Assembly: GCA_022749755.1 (NCBI GenBank)
Contig: CM040440.1
Coordinates: forward strand, 12,511,269-12,575,268
DNA: 64,000 bases
Source: Azadirachta indica
Taxonomy: Eukaryota > Streptophyta > Magnoliopsida > Sapindales > Meliaceae
Direction of reading: 5' to 3'
Below, one piece after another: positions 58,464 through 64,000 of the stretch. Each line of letters opens with the position of its first letter. Position 1 is the first letter of the stretch. A program made the translations under genes and the position numbers. The notes beneath the pieces are model-generated. The model worked only from the letters and a program-made list of their open reading frames with translations, had not been told where the DNA came from and searched no databases.

Positions 58464-59318
58464 CATGTAGGAGATTATTTTGTTATTTGTTGTTTTTGTT
58501 AGTGCCAAAAGGTGGAGATATAAAAATTTTGCAAATATCTTCTTAGTTGTAAATAAGAAAAAGAAAAATTATGCAATATTTTCATATGGTATACAATGGG
58601 GAGAGTATTATGGTATGCAATACACTTTGCAAGATAGTTGTTTTATTATTTTTTAACTTGTATCGACATGAAATGATATGTGCTTTTTGATCTATGCATA
58701 ACTTGGGTTGATTTGAACTAGTCTATAATGCATATTTTTGGTATATAAAGGGGGAGAAACAAAATACTAGGTTGATCTTATTTTCTTCTAAGTTTTTGAC
58801 GTGTGAAAAGAGGAAGTATCCTATGGTATGCCATACACTTAGGGAGAATTGTGTTCTATTTTTTATGTGTTGCATTAATTTCACATGATTAGTGCCTTTT
58901 TGATTTATAAATATGGTATGCAATATTTCTTTATTTGGCACTTTTGAAACAAAAAGGGGAAGAAATTCCTATTAGCTTAATCTTTATATTTTCCCATCCT
59001 TGTATTTGATTACGTTTGCTCAAAATGTTAGAGGAAGCTTCTAGTTTGCAAATTCTTCAAAATACCTCTAAAATATGTTTTTAAAAATTGTTATCATGCT
59101 CTTAGTTGATCTTTTTTTTTTTTTGGATAATAACAAAAGTGAGAGAAGTTTGATTGATCACCACATACTTGAATTGAAATGTATAATTTGAATTCTCATG
59201 TGGTTAAATGTTCCATCTATGCTATGATTGAGAAGGACCATCATTTTGGATTATATCAATTCATTATTTATATTCTTATTGGCAATCAATAGTTTGTCAT
59301 CATTAAAAAAGGAGAGAT
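58464..59318 (+). mobile_element. 3' internal region of a SIRE-like copia element
   Basis: Non-coding. Purine-rich tracts recur: gccaaaaggtggagat (58503), aaagggggagaaac (58747), aaaaaggggaagaaat (58952), aaaagtgagagaag (59133) and aaaaaaggagagat (59304). Each is set in similar T-rich context. Recurrent polypurine-like blocks before the LTR are seen in SIRE-type elements. No integrase, RT or gag is present. Confidence 0.55.
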
Positions 59319-60560
59319 TGTCAACCGTAAAGCTCATAACAAAAATATTGATATTTTTAACAAACTAAATTCTTTTTGTATCATTTATTGTGATGTTTTC
59401 AGTATAAAGAATTGGAGTAATTGTGAAGACTTCAAGAATATCCAAAATCAAGGATTTCAAAGACAACATAATGGATTCCCTTAAGCAAACGGAAGAGAGC
59501 CACATTGTAGAACAAAGTGACAAGCTCGGTATTTTATTCTGTATTTTATACATATAGGCTTGTGGTTTTGTAAGTGTGTCATGCATTACTATCATGCATT
59601 TCATATATTTGTCAAACAATAGACTAAAATGCAAAGTTTTGAAAATTTGGAAACTGAACCAAAATGAAAACTTTTCTAAGTTCCAGACAACTTGTTATTG
59701 TAGTTGAACCTAGTTCAAGCTAAACTGAACAAAATTGAACTGGACAGAACAAAACTGAACTAAACTGCTTTATGTGAACCAAAAACAGTCAATTTTTGGA
59801 AATAGAATGGCTTCAAGATTAAGTCAACCAAATATGAATTTATGTGTACTAAAATTCTGCATTTAACTTCTATTTTGATTTTAAAGTGATTAGGTTGACC
59901 AAATCTCAAAAATGATCGACAACTCCCAAAATTTTGAATTTTATGTTTTCTGACAGCTAGTTTTCAAAGAAATTATAAAATGAGAATTTTTCATTTTACT
60001 CATGTAAGATTTTTAAGCATATTTTCACAAACCCAAAGTTCACAGAACATAAAACATATATTCTTAAGCTTAAATTTGTGCAACACTCATTAGGATCTCC
60101 AAATGCATTCAATTTCATCATTTATACTTAAAAAGATCAATTTTGTAAGTTCATAATCTGTTTCGTTTTTTTGTTGGAAAATGGTGAATGAGGTTGGCTT
60201 TCACTTGGATTAAATAATATTATGAGTGTTTGAGATAAGTCAAACTTTGTAAGGGTTTTAACATATCATAAATCCTAGATTATGAGTGTTTGCGGTAAGT
60301 AAACACTTGTAAGGTTTAATATGTACCTGAAAATTCTGTTGGTTATAATTTGAAGTCTTATGGGATCAATATTTGGTTTTTAATGAAATCTTCAAGTGGA
60401 GCATGAAAAGTGGAGGTAGGCCTAGTTGTTGCCGAACCACTGTAAATCTTGTGCTCATCTTTTTATCCCTTACACTCTTATATTGGTGTTTTGGGTTGAA
60501 ATTCGAATTTGTTGTTAATATTTTTTGGAAACCTAATTCACCCCTTTCTTGGGTTGCACA
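59319..60560 (+). mobile_element. LTR of a SIRE-like copia element (1,242 bp)
   Basis: Starts TGTCAACCG directly after the last purine tract and ends gggttgcaca. Just before the end is aacctaattcacccctttc, a block common near the end of SIRE-like LTRs. A two-copy motif (tatgagtgttt.agataagt..aactttgtaagg, 60222 and 60281) lies in the 3' third. The LTR is preceded by the element's 3' end, so it is a 3' LTR. The 5' part of the element is not in the window. Confidence 0.6.
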
Positions 60561-62818
60561 TTAGTATTTCAAAAATTTGAGAATTGATGGTGGGAGAATC
60601 GAATAAGAATCTAGCAAGACCAAATCCCATGACAAGAAAATTTTTGGTGCTTCATTTGTGACAGTCTACATCGAGCGAGCAAATACCCAAAGCGAAAAAT
60701 GCTTTATGTTTTAGTTATGGAAGATGATTGTTCAAAAACTGAGGCAAAAGAGAAAGGCATGCAAGAAATATAAACACTCATAAATTTGCTTGAGACTTTT
60801 CGATATATTTTCTCCGGTGTAATTATAGCTGACCTCAATGTCGAAGGGACTTTGCCAGTAACACCACCGGTGCCCATTGGCCATTTTCTAGTGCTCCAAG
60901 AGTAAGACTAAAGAGGACAATAACCCCGGTAGCCTTGTTCAAGACTGATGCTGAGCCGAATCCTGTAGTCTTGTCACGTTGTCATGACCTTTGAAGTGTA
61001 ACAACTATGTTTGTTGACTGAAATTCTTCTCACATGGCGTCGACGTGGTAATAAGTCATTTCTCAAGCACATATAGCATCTGCGTGATAGAAGTAGCGAG
61101 TTTTCAACATTGACATTATCTATTAAAAATAAAAAATAATTTTATTTATCAACTATTATCAATGATTAAGTTTAACAATATCACCTAGTAGCACAAGAAA
61201 TTTGATAACTAACAAAATTGGAGGTATTTAATATTATTTAATTAATAAAAGGGGAAATTTGAAATTAGCCCTTTATCCTTATTTTTATGTTGTTTTTTGA
61301 ACTCGTTTTATTTATTTATTAGTCTAACATTTACGAGCCATCCACTAGAGAAACGAAAAACCCAACCATTGTGAGCTTCACCACTACTGCCACATTACTA
61401 TCAGAAAAATACAGCATTAGTTTAAAAAATCACAGACTTTCATACCTTATCTAACGTCTCCATCGTTCAACTGACTAAAACTCTAATAAAAGCTACCAAA
61501 GCAGCCGCACACCATCGACATAATTTGCTGTAAATCATGGTGAGTTTTCGACTACTATCACCACCATTTTGCTTCTTGCCACAATAAATACCAATTTTGA
61601 CTCTATTAATAGGTGATTTTTCTTTTCGGCTTTCAATGCCATAGCTGAATGTTACATTTATTGTTTTGTTTTGTAATTGCCAATATTTGTTTTGTCAATT
61701 TATATTAACTGGGTCCTTCTACAGTATCGGAAAAAAAATTACCAGTGTCGATAATGTCAAAATTTTAGACCATTGGATGAGATCAATGGTCCATCATTTT
61801 TCTTTCTTTTAAAATATTTATTTACTTATTAAAATTATTATTTTAATTTACCGGTTGTATAAATTTCTTTTGACTTTTAGTCAATCTCAAACTCCTTTCT
61901 GTAACCTAATTTCAGTGATTTATAAACTTCTCTCTCACAATTACTACGAACAAATCCAACATTCGTCTTTTTGGTTGAAGATTTCCAAACATCAATTAAT
62001 ATGAGATTTATTTTTCACTCTATTTCATTGATTTATTTGTAAAAATAAAATATCATAGTTCAAAAAAGATGATGTGAGTTTTTTTTGGTAAATTTTGTCA
62101 CTTTGTAGTTAAAGATTATGAAACATATTGGATTAAAAAATAATTTAGCAACTACTGTAGGTTTATTTGTTTGTAGAAGTTTGTCTCTATGTAATTAAGT
62201 AACCTATTGAATTAAGTATTGTAGTTAATTATTAAATGAGGGTGTGGATTTTCTTCGAAAACTTTTGCCTTGTTTATTTTTTAAAAGAGGCAACAATAAT
62301 TATGTACATTAATTAATAATTCTATAATTTTATTCATTAATCATGGCTTGTTGTCAAAACTTAATTAAAAAACTTAATTTATGTAAAAACAATGTCGTTT
62401 GACTATCAAAATTGTGCCTAAATGATATTGGTTTAGTTGTTAATACTATAGTCTCATGGAATCCTAATACTCATTGTTTAGTGTCAATGATTTTTGCCAT
62501 AGTTTTGTTGTTTTGTGAGAAAACACCACTTCTATCCATTAGCCTTAATACTTTCTCAAAAGTATCAAAAGTCTAGTATTAACAATGCTCATTTTTTCAG
62601 TAGTGTTTACACACTATAAGTGATAGGACAAAGAGAAGAGCAAAAAGGATGGGATAATGATAGTCCAAGGTAGAGGAAAAAGGGCGTTAAAGTAGTGGGG
62701 ATAATAACAATAGTAATTGAGGAATTGGTAGTGGAGAATGCAGTAATAAGTCAACAATATAGTATAAAGAATAATAATAAAGTGCACAAAAAGCCAAAAA
62801 AAGAAGATAGCTATTCTT

Positions 62819-62856
<38 letters not shown>

Positions 62857-64000
62857 ACCTTAGAGAATATATGCTTATATGGGTGGCCTTGCTTGGCTAT
62901 GACTGGCCAATACCAAGAAACCTTAATTTTCCATTTTATATATTTATTTTTTGACTTTGGCCTATCCTCTTACATAGGTCAAAACACTAAAACATATGGC
63001 AAGTGGTGAGTAGCACTTATGGCCTTATCTAAAATTACCTACCACATATCACACCCTTATTTGCTCTGAAGATTACCTTATCTCTTACATGACGTATGTC
63101 ATAGCCTTATTTGCTTTCTGTTGTGGTCCTATGCCACTTCCAATTCAAATGGTCTTGCTTGCTAGCATCAAGTGATAACATTACAGGTGGTTACTAGGAT
63201 CAAGTCAAATTGTAGCATTACGGGGCAAGGTTAGCAGATCTCCCCATATAGCTAGTTGGCTTTGAGTATATTTTCTTAAAAGTATCAAAACAACTTGGAG
63301 AAAAGATCCTTTTGTATTCGAGATTAGTTTTTATGTGGGATTGCCTACTTCATCCCTTTGCTCACAGACCATAGGTATTGGCACGTGGTAGACCCTTTCT
63401 TAGTGAACTTCTTGTCATTATTTAAGTAGCGATCCTTACTTAGATAGAAATGTATTCTAGGAAGGTTTTTCACACGGCAAATTGTTCCATAAAGTGCTGA
63501 TTAGTACACTATAAACTTACTTATTGCCACGTGTCTAGCCAATATTTACCTTATAACAATGTTCAATTAGGCCTAAAATAAATTTTAAAAGTTGAAAATT
63601 ATTAAAAGTATTTTGAAACCAACCTTGGTTTATGAAACCTAAGAAAGCCAAGCTAATGTTGTTTTATGTGATAATGAATGTTAATGGCAAGATAGAGTGT
63701 TTCCATATGTGTCAATAGTCACTATTGAATGGTGAACTAAGAAAATCATTGTGCAAGAGGTGAGTGAGTATTTACTCACGAGTCAACTACTTTTGAGCTT
63801 AAATATTTATAAAAAGAGAACCTTAAACTAAATGAATTTGTGTGCTGTCTGTAGAGATGTAAGAAAAGTAGAATTAAGGAGAAGTTGGTGCATATTGAGC
63901 CAAAAGAGTGGAAAAGATATCATGGGCAGCGAAAATTAACAAGCTAAGTATAGTTTACTTAAATGATCCTAACTTCTTACATAACTTGGAATCGCATTCA
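60561..64000. other. Intergenic DNA, no gene recognised
   Basis: No ORF with recognisable features. A purine-rich start of possible element ends (aggggaaatttgaaattagccc, 61250) has no partner in the window. The last 1.1 kb is less AT-rich and may belong to an element or gene that continues beyond the window. Confidence 0.4.
62821..62852. repeat. (GA)n microsatellite
   Basis: About 15 GA repeats in a row. Confidence 0.95.

Noticed and set aside
61250..61275. Possible MULE-like terminal inverted repeat (ggggaaatttgaaattagccc)
   Set aside because: No inverted partner and no target duplication found in the window.

Overview
The window is AT-rich nuclear DNA from a flowering plant, most likely a eudicot. 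It holds one convincing host gene, a receptor-like protein (RLP) of the Cf-9/RLP class, and the first exon of a second, unidentified gene. Most of the rest is nested, mostly dead transposable elements. I saw no bacterial-style operons, rRNA, tRNA or CRISPR. The species cannot be named from the sequence alone.

Layout. 1-1793: 3' end and 3' LTR of a Ty3/gypsy element (family A). It is joined at 1794 to the reverse transcriptase of a second, Athila-like element (B), which runs through RNase H, integrase, an env-position ORF, a polypurine tract and a 3' LTR to 8984. About 9.2-16.2 kb: a Tat-lineage Ty3/gypsy element on the minus strand, with an antisense accessory ORF on the plus strand and most of its integrase deleted. 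16246-16633: solo copia-type LTR. 18066-23439: the RLP gene, minus strand. 24-37 kb: AT-rich, mostly non-coding DNA built from a ~2.03-kb tandem array and a recent 3.02-kb tandem duplication that cuts through the first exon of an unidentified gene (36831-37145, minus). 38539-52.2 kb: a minus-strand family-A element (3' LTR and gag only). Its LTR is split by a complete 8,032-bp Mutator-like element (MULE) with 85-bp terminal inverted repeats, an exact 9-bp target duplication, a decayed transposase and a convergent DUF1985/Ulp1-type gene. 55.5-60.6 kb: a copia (SIRE-like) 3' end interrupted by a solo Athila-like LTR, itself interrupted by a 984-bp CACTA element with an exact 3-bp target duplication. 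60.6-64 kb: no gene recognised.

The most interesting observation is in the RLP gene. Exon 1 (224 codons plus 1 base) and exon 2 can be joined by one phase-1 intron to give an uninterrupted 936-residue RLP whose LRRs stay in perfect 24-residue register. Inside that 2,563-nt intron sit eight further 72-nt cassettes. Each is open, each encodes exactly one 24-residue LRR, and each is bounded by an AG acceptor and a GTGAGT donor, with phase 1 at both ends. They alternate in two types, spaced 174 and 179 nt apart, which makes a 497-bp repeat and a 994-bp higher-order repeat. Any number of them could be spliced in without changing frame. A further block near the start of the array is inverted. Whether the cassettes are used as alternative exons or are relics of duplicated coding sequence cannot be decided without RNA data.
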